Shown here in pieces: positions 54,167 to 63,032 of a stretch of DNA of 64,000 nt. How positions within the stretch are numbered: the stretch's first letter is position 1; the number at the start of each line of letters is the position of its first letter. A program made the position numbers and the translations under genes. The stretch covers positions 164,194-228,193 of the forward strand of contig CASIAX010000010.1 of the NCBI GenBank assembly GCA_949372955.1, read 5' to 3'. Below the pieces are notes generated by a model. The model worked only from the letters and a program-made list of their open reading frames with translations. It was not told the origin of the DNA and searched no databases. The stretch is from SGZJ01 sp949372955. GTDB taxonomy: Bacteria; Bacteroidota; Bacteroidia; Flavobacteriales; Flavobacteriaceae.

Positions 54167-56271
54167 ATGAAAAAAATTATACTATCTATACTGGTTTTAT
54201 TTTCCTTTCAATTAGGAAATTCTCAAGTTATTAATGAGCCGTCTAACTGGCCAAATACCGATTGGGTAACCTCAGGTACATATACTGAAGCTGGTTTACT
54301 TGCTGACCCTACATTAGCAGATTCCTTCACCTTTGATGATGATGCTGCTGGATCTACATCCGATGATGATGTTGCTTCTGAGTCTCCAGTTATTGATTTA
54401 ACTGCTGCTTTTGATGCTGGCGAAACTCTGGTATTAATAACAGGAGATTACTCGCATCGAGATATAGGTGGAAGTTTATCTTTAGATTATTGGGATTATG
54501 ACGCAGGAGTTTGGACTCCAGTTTTAGAATTAGAAAATACTACAAGTAGTGCCTCTGATTATCAAAATTGTGAAAATCAGATTAATTTTGAGGCAGGTTT
54601 AGATATAACAACATTTACAGCAACTCAACTTGCGAACTTTAAATACAGAATTTCTTTTGATGATGCCGATGGATGGCTATGGGGGTGGTGTGTGAAAAAT
54701 GTATCGATCACATCTTCTGATGGATCTGCAGTTCCAGATTGTGATTCCGTTGTTACTTCTCCAGCTGATGGTGAAACAGGTGTGGGTCAAAATCCAACTA
54801 TAACATGGTCTACTGCTGGTGGGTTTCCTACTGGCTATTATATTTCTGTTGGAACTACTGACGGAGGTGTCGATATTTTAGATAATGTAGATACAGGAGA
54901 TGTAAATAGCTATGTTCTTTCTGGATTATCTTTTAGTACAACTTATTATGTAACTCTATTAGCATATAATGTTTCTGGATCCGCTACAGGATGTAGTTCG
55001 TATAGTTTTAGTACTGTTACTGATCCAAATACATATTTAGATTGTACTGCTGGACCTGTAACAACTAGTTTCTGTTATGATACTGGTTTAGACAACTCTT
55101 ATTCATTTACTAGTCTAGACGGAAGTCCTATGAACCTTACTATTAACTCCGGTCAAGTAGAAAATGGATGGGATGAATTAATAATTCTTGATTCTGACGG
55201 AACAGAACTATATAATGGATATGGTGCTGGAGGTGATGTTTCTGGATTAACTTTCCAATCTTCTGGTGATAATATAACTCTTATTGTTGACGAAGACGGA
55301 TCTATAAGTTGTGTAAGTAGTGGTTATAGTCCGATAGACTTTACTGTGGCTTGTGCTACTTGTGTGAATCCTATTGCTAGTTATACAATGGTTACTGACT
55401 GTCTTAATGGACCTCAGTTCTTTATCGATGTGGACTTAACAGATGTTGGATCAGCTTCTTCAGTTACATTATCTGATAACCAAGGTGGAGAAACACAAAC
55501 TGCGACTACAACAGGTGTCTTTACTTTTGGACCCTATGATAACAATACAGGTGTTGTTATATCTGTTTCTAATGATGATGACACTAACTGCTCTATAAGT
55601 AGTAGTTCTATTACTCAAGAGTTCTGTACTACTACTCTAGTAGATTGTAATTCAGGACCAATAACATTAGACTATTGTTACGATAATAATAATACTACAG
55701 ATTTTAGCTATACTAGCTCTGACGGTGTTCCCGTTAACTTAACTATCAACTCTGGTAATGTAGAAAATGGATGGGATGAATTTATTGTCTATGATTCGGA
55801 TGGAGTTACGGAATTAACCCCTGCTCAACCATATTATGGTAATACTGGAGATCTTTCTGGATTAACTTTCCAATCAACAGGAGATACTATATCATTTATA
55901 ATAACATCAGACGGATCTATAAGTTGTGACTCTGGAAGTATAAATCCAATTAACTATACCGTAGCTTGTGCTACCTGTGTAAACCCAGCAGCAACATATA
56001 CCGTAATCGATGACTGTGCTAACGGAGATCAATTTTTAATTGATGTAGATGTTACTAGTTTAGGAGATGCTGATTCTTTAACAATTTCAGACAACCAAGG
56101 GGGAGATACTCAAAGTGCTACCGCAACAGGCGTTTATACTTTTGGACCTTACCCTTTCTTAACCGATATTGTGATATCAATTGCTAACGATCAAGATGTA
56201 AATTGTATTATTAATAGTAATAATATACAACTATTTGCTTGCCCTCCTGCTAATGATAATTGTAGTGGTGC
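54167..56271 (+). repeat. Direct repeat, copy 1 (about 2.1 kb, almost identical to 58046-60150)
   Basis: 2105 bases at a constant offset of 3879 from copy 2. It begins exactly at the ATG of both genes (the base before the ATG differs) and ends at the same base within both. One difference noticed by eye: C at 56188 versus T at 60067, a silent Asn codon change. Flanking DNA is unrelated on the 5' side and only distantly related on the 3' side. Confidence 0.9.
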
Positions 56272-57913
56272 ACAAGAAGCCGTTGTAAACACTGATGAAT
56301 CTTGTACTCTACTAACTCAAGTTACAATTACAGCTGCTTCGGCTTCTTCAGACTCTAGCTCATGTACAGGTGATGATGATGATGTGTGGTTTGAATTTAC
56401 AGCGCTTAATGAGGTGCAGTTAATATCCTTAATTAATATTGAAGGGAGTACAACTAATTTAGGACACGGTCTGTATGAAGGAGCATGTGGAAATTTGACA
56501 GAATTGTATTGCAGTGCTGAAAATTCAAGCGTTACGACTGCACTGACTGTAGGAAATAATTATTTTGTTAGAGTATTTTCATCTGGATCTAATAGTGAAA
56601 ATGTAGACTTTGATTTATGTATAAAAGATGCCCCTGATAATACAGTTTGTGAAAATGCAGCTAATTTTTGTGGTCAAGGAGGAGCTCTTTATGGTTCAAA
56701 TATATTTGATTACCCCAGTTTAGGACAAATCGCATGTTTATATTCTACACCAAATCCTTCATGGAATATAATTCAAATTGGAGATGCAGGATCTATTGAT
56801 ATACAGATAGTTCAAAATACAGAATTTGATGAAGATGGAAATGCTATAGGTAATGGATTAGATGTTGATTTTGTTTTATGGGGCCCCTTTGACTCTGATG
56901 AAGATTTTTGTGCAGAAGGAATTTTAGACCAAGGTTGTCCTGATCCAGCAGACTGTCCTAACAACACAACAAACCCTGACTTTTACCCATCTGGAAATAT
57001 AGTAGACTGTAGTTATTCTGCAAATAATGTAGAGAATTTAACAATTGACAATGCTCTAAGTGGTGAAATCTATGTATTATTAGTTACCAATTATTCTAAT
57101 AATGCAGGTACAATTCAAATTGAACAAACTAATTCAGGCTCAGATGGTGCTGGATCTACGGTTGCTGAAATAGAAGTTAATATAGGAGAGGATGTAGAAT
57201 TATGCGATTCTGCAAGTTATGAGTTATATGCAGATTCTACTTTTGCAGATTCCTATGAATGGTATTTAAATGGTGAATACTTAGAAGGTGAAAATAACTC
57301 AACTTTATCTGTGACTGAAAGTGGTACATACACGGCAGTAGTATACGATAACCAGTGTGATTCTTTTGCTGATGACTCTGTTTCTGTTAATTTTTATGAG
57401 TTACCTGTAGCTAGTTTTGATAATGATTCATATGAGGTTTGTCCAAATGCTACTGTTCCTATAGAAATTAAGCTTATTCCTGAATTTGATGATACCACTA
57501 TTTCTTATGAAATTAATTGGACATATAATAGCGATTTCTTTGCAAATGAAGATTCTTTAACTCTAGACGTGATTGATGCAGGTAATTATGAGTTTACCTT
57601 AACTAATAGTGAAACAGGGTGTAGTTATTCGGATAGCATTAATATAACTGAGCTAGAAGCATGTGTTATTCCTCAAGGAATTTCGCCTAATGGTGACGGA
57701 TATAATGATAATTTTGATCTTAGCAGTTATAATGTAAGTAGTCTGAAAGTATTTAACAGATTGGGGACATTGGTTTACTCAAAAAATAATTACTTAAATG
57801 AATGGAAAGGTCAGTCAGATAATGGAAATCTATTACCAGTGGGGACATACTTTTATGTGATGAGCTACGAAGAAGATAAAATAAAAACAGACTGGGTATA
57901 TTTAAACTACTAA
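54167..57913 (+). CDS. Giant surface protein with T9SS type B sorting domain (copy 1)
   Basis: A 1248-residue secreted protein. Domains in order: signal peptide (1-20, MKKIILSILVLFSFQLGNSQ); a choice-of-anchor/MAM-like beta domain (about 25-185); a fibronectin III-like domain (about 190-285, SPADGETGVGQNPTITWSTA); two CUB-like plus Ig-like modules (about 290-680), each with NLTINSG-VENGWDE; a further beta domain with DDDDVWFEFTA (about 695-815); then about 815-1050 with a CENAANFCGQGG segment; Ig-like repeats (about 1055-1165); and a type B C-terminal domain (GISPNGDGYNDNF, KVFNRLGTLVYS, VGTYFYVMSY). The first 702 codons are nearly identical in DNA to copy 2. The adjacent PorP/SprF gene is the usual companion of type B cargo. 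Likely a surface adhesin or gliding-related protein. Confidence 0.9.
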   Translation: MKKIILSILVLFSFQLGNSQVINEPSNWPNTDWVTSGTYTEAGLLADPTLADSFTFDDDAAGSTSDDDVASESPVIDLTAAFDAGETLVLITGDYSHRDIGGSLSLDYWDYDAGVWTPVLELENTTSSASDYQNCENQINFEAGLDITTFTATQLANFKYRISFDDADGWLWGWCVKNVSITSSDGSAVPDCDSVVTSPADGETGVGQNPTITWSTAGGFPTGYYISVGTTDGGVDILDNVDTGDVNSYVLSGLSFSTTYYVTLLAYNVSGSATGCSSYSFSTVTDPNTYLDCTAGPVTTSFCYDTGLDNSYSFTSLDGSPMNLTINSGQVENGWDELIILDSDGTELYNGYGAGGDVSGLTFQSSGDNITLIVDEDGSISCVSSGYSPIDFTVACATCVNPIASYTMVTDCLNGPQFFIDVDLTDVGSASSVTLSDNQGGETQTATTTGVFTFGPYDNNTGVVISVSNDDDTNCSISSSSITQEFCTTTLVDCNSGPITLDYCYDNNNTTDFSYTSSDGVPVNLTINSGNVENGWDEFIVYDSDGVTELTPAQPYYGNTGDLSGLTFQSTGDTISFIITSDGSISCDSGSINPINYTVACATCVNPAATYTVIDDCANGDQFLIDVDVTSLGDADSLTISDNQGGDTQSATATGVYTFGPYPFLTDIVISIANDQDVNCIINSNNIQLFACPPANDNCSGAQEAVVNTDESCTLLTQVTITAASASSDSSSCTGDDDDVWFEFTALNEVQLISLINIEGSTTNLGHGLYEGACGNLTELYCSAENSSVTTALTVGNNYFVRVFSSGSNSENVDFDLCIKDAPDNTVCENAANFCGQGGALYGSNIFDYPSLGQIACLYSTPNPSWNIIQIGDAGSIDIQIVQNTEFDEDGNAIGNGLDVDFVLWGPFDSDEDFCAEGILDQGCPDPADCPNNTTNPDFYPSGNIVDCSYSANNVENLTIDNALSGEIYVLLVTNYSNNAGTIQIEQTNSGSDGAGSTVAEIEVNIGEDVELCDSASYELYADSTFADSYEWYLNGEYLEGENNSTLSVTESGTYTAVVYDNQCDSFADDSVSVNFYELPVASFDNDSYEVCPNATVPIEIKLIPEFDDTTISYEINWTYNSDFFANEDSLTLDVIDAGNYEFTLTNSETGCSYSDSINITELEACVIPQGISPNGDGYNDNFDLSSYNVSSLKVFNRLGTLVYSKNNYLNEWKGQSDNGNLLPVGTYFYVMSYEEDKIKTDWVYLNY

Positions 57914-57930
57914 ATTATAAATAAGTTCAA

Positions 57931-57962
57931 TTTGTGATTTATTAAAATATACATTAGATTTA
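57931..57962 (+). promoter_or_regulatory. Possible promoter of the second giant surface gene
   Basis: TTTG (57931-57934), 20-base spacer, TAGATTTA (57955-57962), one mismatch to the -7 consensus. It is 84 bases before the ATG at 58046. This region is not part of the duplication. Confidence 0.4.
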
Positions 57963-58045
57963 GCAATATTATCTTATAATACATTTACCTAAATAATTAG
58001 TTGTTAATTACAGGTAATATGTTTAAAATACAATTGAAAAAAAGC

Positions 58046-60150
58046 ATGAAAAAAATTATACTATCTATACTGGTTTTATTTTCCTTTCAATTAGGAAATT
58101 CTCAAGTTATTAATGAGCCGTCTAACTGGCCAAATACCGATTGGGTAACCTCAGGTACATATACTGAAGCTGGTTTACTTGCTGACCCTACATTAGCAGA
58201 TTCCTTCACCTTTGATGATGATGCTGCTGGATCTACATCCGATGATGATGTTGCTTCTGAGTCTCCAGTTATTGATTTAACTGCTGCTTTTGATGCTGGC
58301 GAAACTCTGGTATTAATAACAGGAGATTACTCGCATCGAGATATAGGTGGAAGTTTATCTTTAGATTATTGGGATTATGACGCAGGAGTTTGGACTCCAG
58401 TTTTAGAATTAGAAAATACTACAAGTAGTGCCTCTGATTATCAAAATTGTGAAAATCAGATTAATTTTGAGGCAGGTTTAGATATAACAACATTTACAGC
58501 AACTCAACTTGCGAACTTTAAATACAGAATTTCTTTTGATGATGCCGATGGATGGCTATGGGGGTGGTGTGTGAAAAATGTATCGATCACATCTTCTGAT
58601 GGATCTGCAGTTCCAGATTGTGATTCCGTTGTTACTTCTCCAGCTGATGGTGAAACAGGTGTGGGTCAAAATCCAACTATAACATGGTCTACTGCTGGTG
58701 GGTTTCCTACTGGCTATTATATTTCTGTTGGAACTACTGACGGAGGTGTCGATATTTTAGATAATGTAGATACAGGAGATGTAAATAGCTATGTTCTTTC
58801 TGGATTATCTTTTAGTACAACTTATTATGTAACTCTATTAGCATATAATGTTTCTGGATCCGCTACAGGATGTAGTTCGTATAGTTTTAGTACTGTTACT
58901 GATCCAAATACATATTTAGATTGTACTGCTGGACCTGTAACAACTAGTTTCTGTTATGATACTGGTTTAGACAACTCTTATTCATTTACTAGTCTAGACG
59001 GAAGTCCTATGAACCTTACTATTAACTCCGGTCAAGTAGAAAATGGATGGGATGAATTAATAATTCTTGATTCTGACGGAACAGAACTATATAATGGATA
59101 TGGTGCTGGAGGTGATGTTTCTGGATTAACTTTCCAATCTTCTGGTGATAATATAACTCTTATTGTTGACGAAGACGGATCTATAAGTTGTGTAAGTAGT
59201 GGTTATAGTCCGATAGACTTTACTGTGGCTTGTGCTACTTGTGTGAATCCTATTGCTAGTTATACAATGGTTACTGACTGTCTTAATGGACCTCAGTTCT
59301 TTATCGATGTGGACTTAACAGATGTTGGATCAGCTTCTTCAGTTACATTATCTGATAACCAAGGTGGAGAAACACAAACTGCGACTACAACAGGTGTCTT
59401 TACTTTTGGACCCTATGATAACAATACAGGTGTTGTTATATCTGTTTCTAATGATGATGACACTAACTGCTCTATAAGTAGTAGTTCTATTACTCAAGAG
59501 TTCTGTACTACTACTCTAGTAGATTGTAATTCAGGACCAATAACATTAGACTATTGTTACGATAATAATAATACTACAGATTTTAGCTATACTAGCTCTG
59601 ACGGTGTTCCCGTTAACTTAACTATCAACTCTGGTAATGTAGAAAATGGATGGGATGAATTTATTGTCTATGATTCGGATGGAGTTACGGAATTAACCCC
59701 TGCTCAACCATATTATGGTAATACTGGAGATCTTTCTGGATTAACTTTCCAATCAACAGGAGATACTATATCATTTATAATAACATCAGACGGATCTATA
59801 AGTTGTGACTCTGGAAGTATAAATCCAATTAACTATACCGTAGCTTGTGCTACCTGTGTAAACCCAGCAGCAACATATACCGTAATCGATGACTGTGCTA
59901 ACGGAGATCAATTTTTAATTGATGTAGATGTTACTAGTTTAGGAGATGCTGATTCTTTAACAATTTCAGACAACCAAGGGGGAGATACTCAAAGTGCTAC
60001 CGCAACAGGCGTTTATACTTTTGGACCTTACCCTTTCTTAACCGATATTGTGATATCAATTGCTAATGATCAAGATGTAAATTGTATTATTAATAGTAAT
60101 AATATACAACTATTTGCTTGCCCTCCTGCTAATGATAATTGTAGTGGTGC
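58046..60150 (+). repeat. Direct repeat, copy 2 (about 2.1 kb)
   Basis: Second copy of the 54167-56271 repeat; see that entry. The junction at 60150 passes from near identity to a domain that is still recognisably homologous but strongly diverged. Confidence 0.9.
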
Positions 60151-62080
60151 TACAGCTCTAATAGCTAATCCAGATGAGAATTGTACTGAATCGGGCAGTG
60201 GAACTTTAGTAGCAGCAACTCCTTCAGCTGAGCCAAATTCATGTGGAGGCTTTGACAATGATGATGTATGGTTTGAATTTACAGCAGTATCAGAAAATCA
60301 CGCTATTAGTTTATACAATATAACTGGTGACACAACGAATTTATATCATGTTCTTTATCAAGGAAACGATTGTAACAATTTGACTGAAGTTTATTGTAGT
60401 GATGCAAATGAAAGTGTAGCTCCAGGACTAACAATTGGTGAAACTTACTCTATAAGAGTTTATTCTAATGGAGATAATGAATTACAAAATTCAACATTTG
60501 ATATTTGTATTTTTACAGTTCCTCCAGCTATAGTAACAGATACTGAAATATATACTGTTACCGAATTAGTTACAGACGTACTAATTGACTCTGAATGTTC
60601 TCAAGCATTTAATGTCACTTACAGTACTGGTTCAGATTTCGGAAGTACAAACGGTATTGGTTATTTTGATGCAAACGGTTCTTCATGGCCATTTGAAAGT
60701 GGACTAATTATGACATCTGGAGATGTAGCAAATGCAGTAGGCCCTGAAACAGGTGTATTAGTAGATGGTAGTTATGATTGGCCTGGTGATGCAGATTTAG
60801 AATCTGTAATTCCTGGCTTAAATGAAGGTGACACCAACAATGCTTCTATACTTGAATTTGATTTTGTTCCGGTAACTGACTATATGAGTTTTGAATTTAT
60901 TTTTGCTGCTGAAGAATATGGGACATTCCAGTGTTCATTTACAGATGCATTTGCTTTCTTATTAACTGATTCTCAAGGAGTAACAACAAACCTTGCAATT
61001 GTACCTGGTACAAATGATCCTATCTCAGTTTTAACTGTTAGAGACGAACAGTACAATACAAGTTGTGAATCAGTAAATCCAGAATTTTTTAGCAATTATT
61101 ATGGTCCAGGTGGGCTTCCAGCTTTAACTAGTCCAACTAACTTTTTAGGGCATACAATTCCTATGACAGCTGAAGCTAATGTAATTCCAAATGAAATTTA
61201 TCACATTAAATTAGTTGTAGCTGATGATGGAGATACAATTTATGATTCTGCCGTATTTATTTCTGCAGGTAGTTTTAATATTGGTGAATTAGACTTGGGA
61301 GAAGATATTCTTTTAGAGTCAGGAAATGCCAATTGTGAAGGGGATCAAATCGTATTAGATGCAGGTGGTCTTCCAACAAATTCAACTATTAGCTGGTACA
61401 TGAATGGAATATTAATAGATGGTGAAAATAGCGTAAATCTTGCTGTTGTTGAAACTGGTAATTACACAGCTAATATAATTATAGACAATACGGATTGTAC
61501 ATTTTCAGATGATATATTAGTTGAGTTTTTCCCTGTACCTGAAGTGACAGCAGCAGACGATAATGTTATAAAATGTGTGAATGAAAATCTTCTACTTGCT
61601 GTAGAGGTATCAAATACTAGCCAATTTATCAACCCACTAACGTATATTTGGACATTGGACGGAGTAGATTTACAGACAGGACCCGATGCAACATTCAGTT
61701 TGGATGACGTGTCTGCTCAACATGGAGAGTTTACTGTTACTGTATTTGATGACCTTACTTACTGCTTTGGTTCGACTACAATACAAGTTGATTTATATCA
61801 AAACAGCTATTGTGTAGACCAACCTCAGGGATTATCTCCCAATGGTGATGGAATTAATGATTGTTTAATATTAGATCACCTAGAAGACAAAGAGGACATA
61901 TTAAAAGCAGAAGTGTTTAACCGATACGGTACAAAAGTGTACGAATTAAATGATTATATCGATCAATGGTGTGGTACAAATCAGGATGGAGAAATACTTC
62001 CTGTAGGAACATATTTTTATATTATATATTTTAACTCAAACAGGGAGCCAATAACGAGTTGGATCTACTTAAATTATTAA
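58046..62080 (+). CDS. Giant surface protein with T9SS type B sorting domain (copy 2)
   Basis: A 1344-residue secreted protein whose first 702 codons repeat copy 1 (signal peptide, anchor-like domain, FN3-like, two CUB-like/Ig-like modules). It then diverges: a beta domain with NDDVWFEFTAVSENHAIS (about 705-825), a choice-of-anchor L-like domain (about 840-1090, FESGLIMTSGDVANAVGPET and FIFAAEEYGTFQCSF), Ig-like repeats, and a type B C-terminal domain (GLSPNGDGINDCLIL, EVFNRYGTKVYEL, VGTYFYIIYF). The ATG at 58046 is chosen because it begins the signal peptide and the repeat. The C-terminal half, rather than the shared N-terminal half, defines what differs between the two proteins. Confidence 0.9.
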   Translation: MKKIILSILVLFSFQLGNSQVINEPSNWPNTDWVTSGTYTEAGLLADPTLADSFTFDDDAAGSTSDDDVASESPVIDLTAAFDAGETLVLITGDYSHRDIGGSLSLDYWDYDAGVWTPVLELENTTSSASDYQNCENQINFEAGLDITTFTATQLANFKYRISFDDADGWLWGWCVKNVSITSSDGSAVPDCDSVVTSPADGETGVGQNPTITWSTAGGFPTGYYISVGTTDGGVDILDNVDTGDVNSYVLSGLSFSTTYYVTLLAYNVSGSATGCSSYSFSTVTDPNTYLDCTAGPVTTSFCYDTGLDNSYSFTSLDGSPMNLTINSGQVENGWDELIILDSDGTELYNGYGAGGDVSGLTFQSSGDNITLIVDEDGSISCVSSGYSPIDFTVACATCVNPIASYTMVTDCLNGPQFFIDVDLTDVGSASSVTLSDNQGGETQTATTTGVFTFGPYDNNTGVVISVSNDDDTNCSISSSSITQEFCTTTLVDCNSGPITLDYCYDNNNTTDFSYTSSDGVPVNLTINSGNVENGWDEFIVYDSDGVTELTPAQPYYGNTGDLSGLTFQSTGDTISFIITSDGSISCDSGSINPINYTVACATCVNPAATYTVIDDCANGDQFLIDVDVTSLGDADSLTISDNQGGDTQSATATGVYTFGPYPFLTDIVISIANDQDVNCIINSNNIQLFACPPANDNCSGATALIANPDENCTESGSGTLVAATPSAEPNSCGGFDNDDVWFEFTAVSENHAISLYNITGDTTNLYHVLYQGNDCNNLTEVYCSDANESVAPGLTIGETYSIRVYSNGDNELQNSTFDICIFTVPPAIVTDTEIYTVTELVTDVLIDSECSQAFNVTYSTGSDFGSTNGIGYFDANGSSWPFESGLIMTSGDVANAVGPETGVLVDGSYDWPGDADLESVIPGLNEGDTNNASILEFDFVPVTDYMSFEFIFAAEEYGTFQCSFTDAFAFLLTDSQGVTTNLAIVPGTNDPISVLTVRDEQYNTSCESVNPEFFSNYYGPGGLPALTSPTNFLGHTIPMTAEANVIPNEIYHIKLVVADDGDTIYDSAVFISAGSFNIGELDLGEDILLESGNANCEGDQIVLDAGGLPTNSTISWYMNGILIDGENSVNLAVVETGNYTANIIIDNTDCTFSDDILVEFFPVPEVTAADDNVIKCVNENLLLAVEVSNTSQFINPLTYIWTLDGVDLQTGPDATFSLDDVSAQHGEFTVTVFDDLTYCFGSTTIQVDLYQNSYCVDQPQGLSPNGDGINDCLILDHLEDKEDILKAEVFNRYGTKVYELNDYIDQWCGTNQDGEILPVGTYFYIIYFNSNREPITSWIYLNY

Positions 62081-62099
62081 CAACTCTAATTATACAAAA

Positions 62100-63011
62100 A
62101 TGAAAAAACGTTATTTAATACTTTTAATTTTTCTCTATGCATTCTCATCGATTGCTCAACAAGATCCTCAGTATACACAATACATGTATAATATGAATGT
62201 CATTAATCCCGCTTACGCTGGATCAAGTAATGGCTTAGGAGTTGGTATCCTTTATAGAAATCAGTGGCAAGGTCTAGATGGAGCTCCAGAAACTAGTACA
62301 ATAAATATTCATACTCCAGTTGGAAAGAATGTTGGACTAGGGATGTCTGTAATATCTGATCAAATTGGGCCTGTAAATGAGACCAACGCTTATATTGATT
62401 TCTCATACACGTTAAATTTAGCAAAAGAAAATAAACTAGCATTTGGATTAAAAGCGGGTGTTACTTCTCATGATATAGGTTTAGTAGATTTGACATTAAT
62501 AGACTTAAATGATCCGTTCTTTGCAAATGATATAAGTGAAATGACGCCTAATATTGGAGCTGGAGTGTATTTTTATAGACCAAATAAGTATTATGTTTCT
62601 GTGTCTATGCCAAATATTTTAAACTCTGTACATTTAGATGCAGATGATTATAACATTGGGTCGGAGACTCAACATTTATTTGCTGCCACAGGTTATGTGT
62701 TTGATCTGTCTAATGACTTTAAATTAAAACCACACGCATTTCTTAAGTATACAGCAGAAAGTCCAGCGAGTTTAGATTTAAACGCTAACATATTTATGTA
62801 TGATATCGTTGAGCTAGGAGTCGGGTATAGGCTAGATGCAGCAATGACTGGGATGATAAATTTTAAAGTTAGTCCAAGTTGTAGAATTGGATATGCGTAT
62901 GATAGCGTACAATCCGAACTAAACTTTATTGCTAAATCTTCTCACGAAGTATTTATCAATTTCGATTTAAATTTCAATACAAAAGTTTCAAAATCACCAA
63001 GATATTTTTAA
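62100..63011 (+). CDS. PorP/SprF family type IX secretion-associated membrane protein
   Basis: A 303-residue outer-membrane protein with signal peptide (about 1-20). It starts QQDPQYTQYMYNMNVINPAYAG-like, the hallmark of PorP/SprF, then forms a small beta barrel to the C-terminus. Members help secrete or anchor partner cargo with type B C-terminal domains. It is 19 bases after the second giant gene. Confidence 0.95.
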   Translation: MKKRYLILLIFLYAFSSIAQQDPQYTQYMYNMNVINPAYAGSSNGLGVGILYRNQWQGLDGAPETSTINIHTPVGKNVGLGMSVISDQIGPVNETNAYIDFSYTLNLAKENKLAFGLKAGVTSHDIGLVDLTLIDLNDPFFANDISEMTPNIGAGVYFYRPNKYYVSVSMPNILNSVHLDADDYNIGSETQHLFAATGYVFDLSNDFKLKPHAFLKYTAESPASLDLNANIFMYDIVELGVGYRLDAAMTGMINFKVSPSCRIGYAYDSVQSELNFIAKSSHEVFINFDLNFNTKVSKSPRYF

Positions 63012-63032
63012 ATAAGCTAAGCTAAAATTATT

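Noticed and set aside
58001..58045. Longer N-terminus of the second giant surface protein
   Set aside because: The upstream codons are not in the duplicated part and would bury the signal peptide; the shared ATG at 58046 is better.
54167..60150. The large repeat as a transposon or insertion sequence
   Set aside because: No transposase or inverted ends; the repeat is purely coding sequence of two surface genes.
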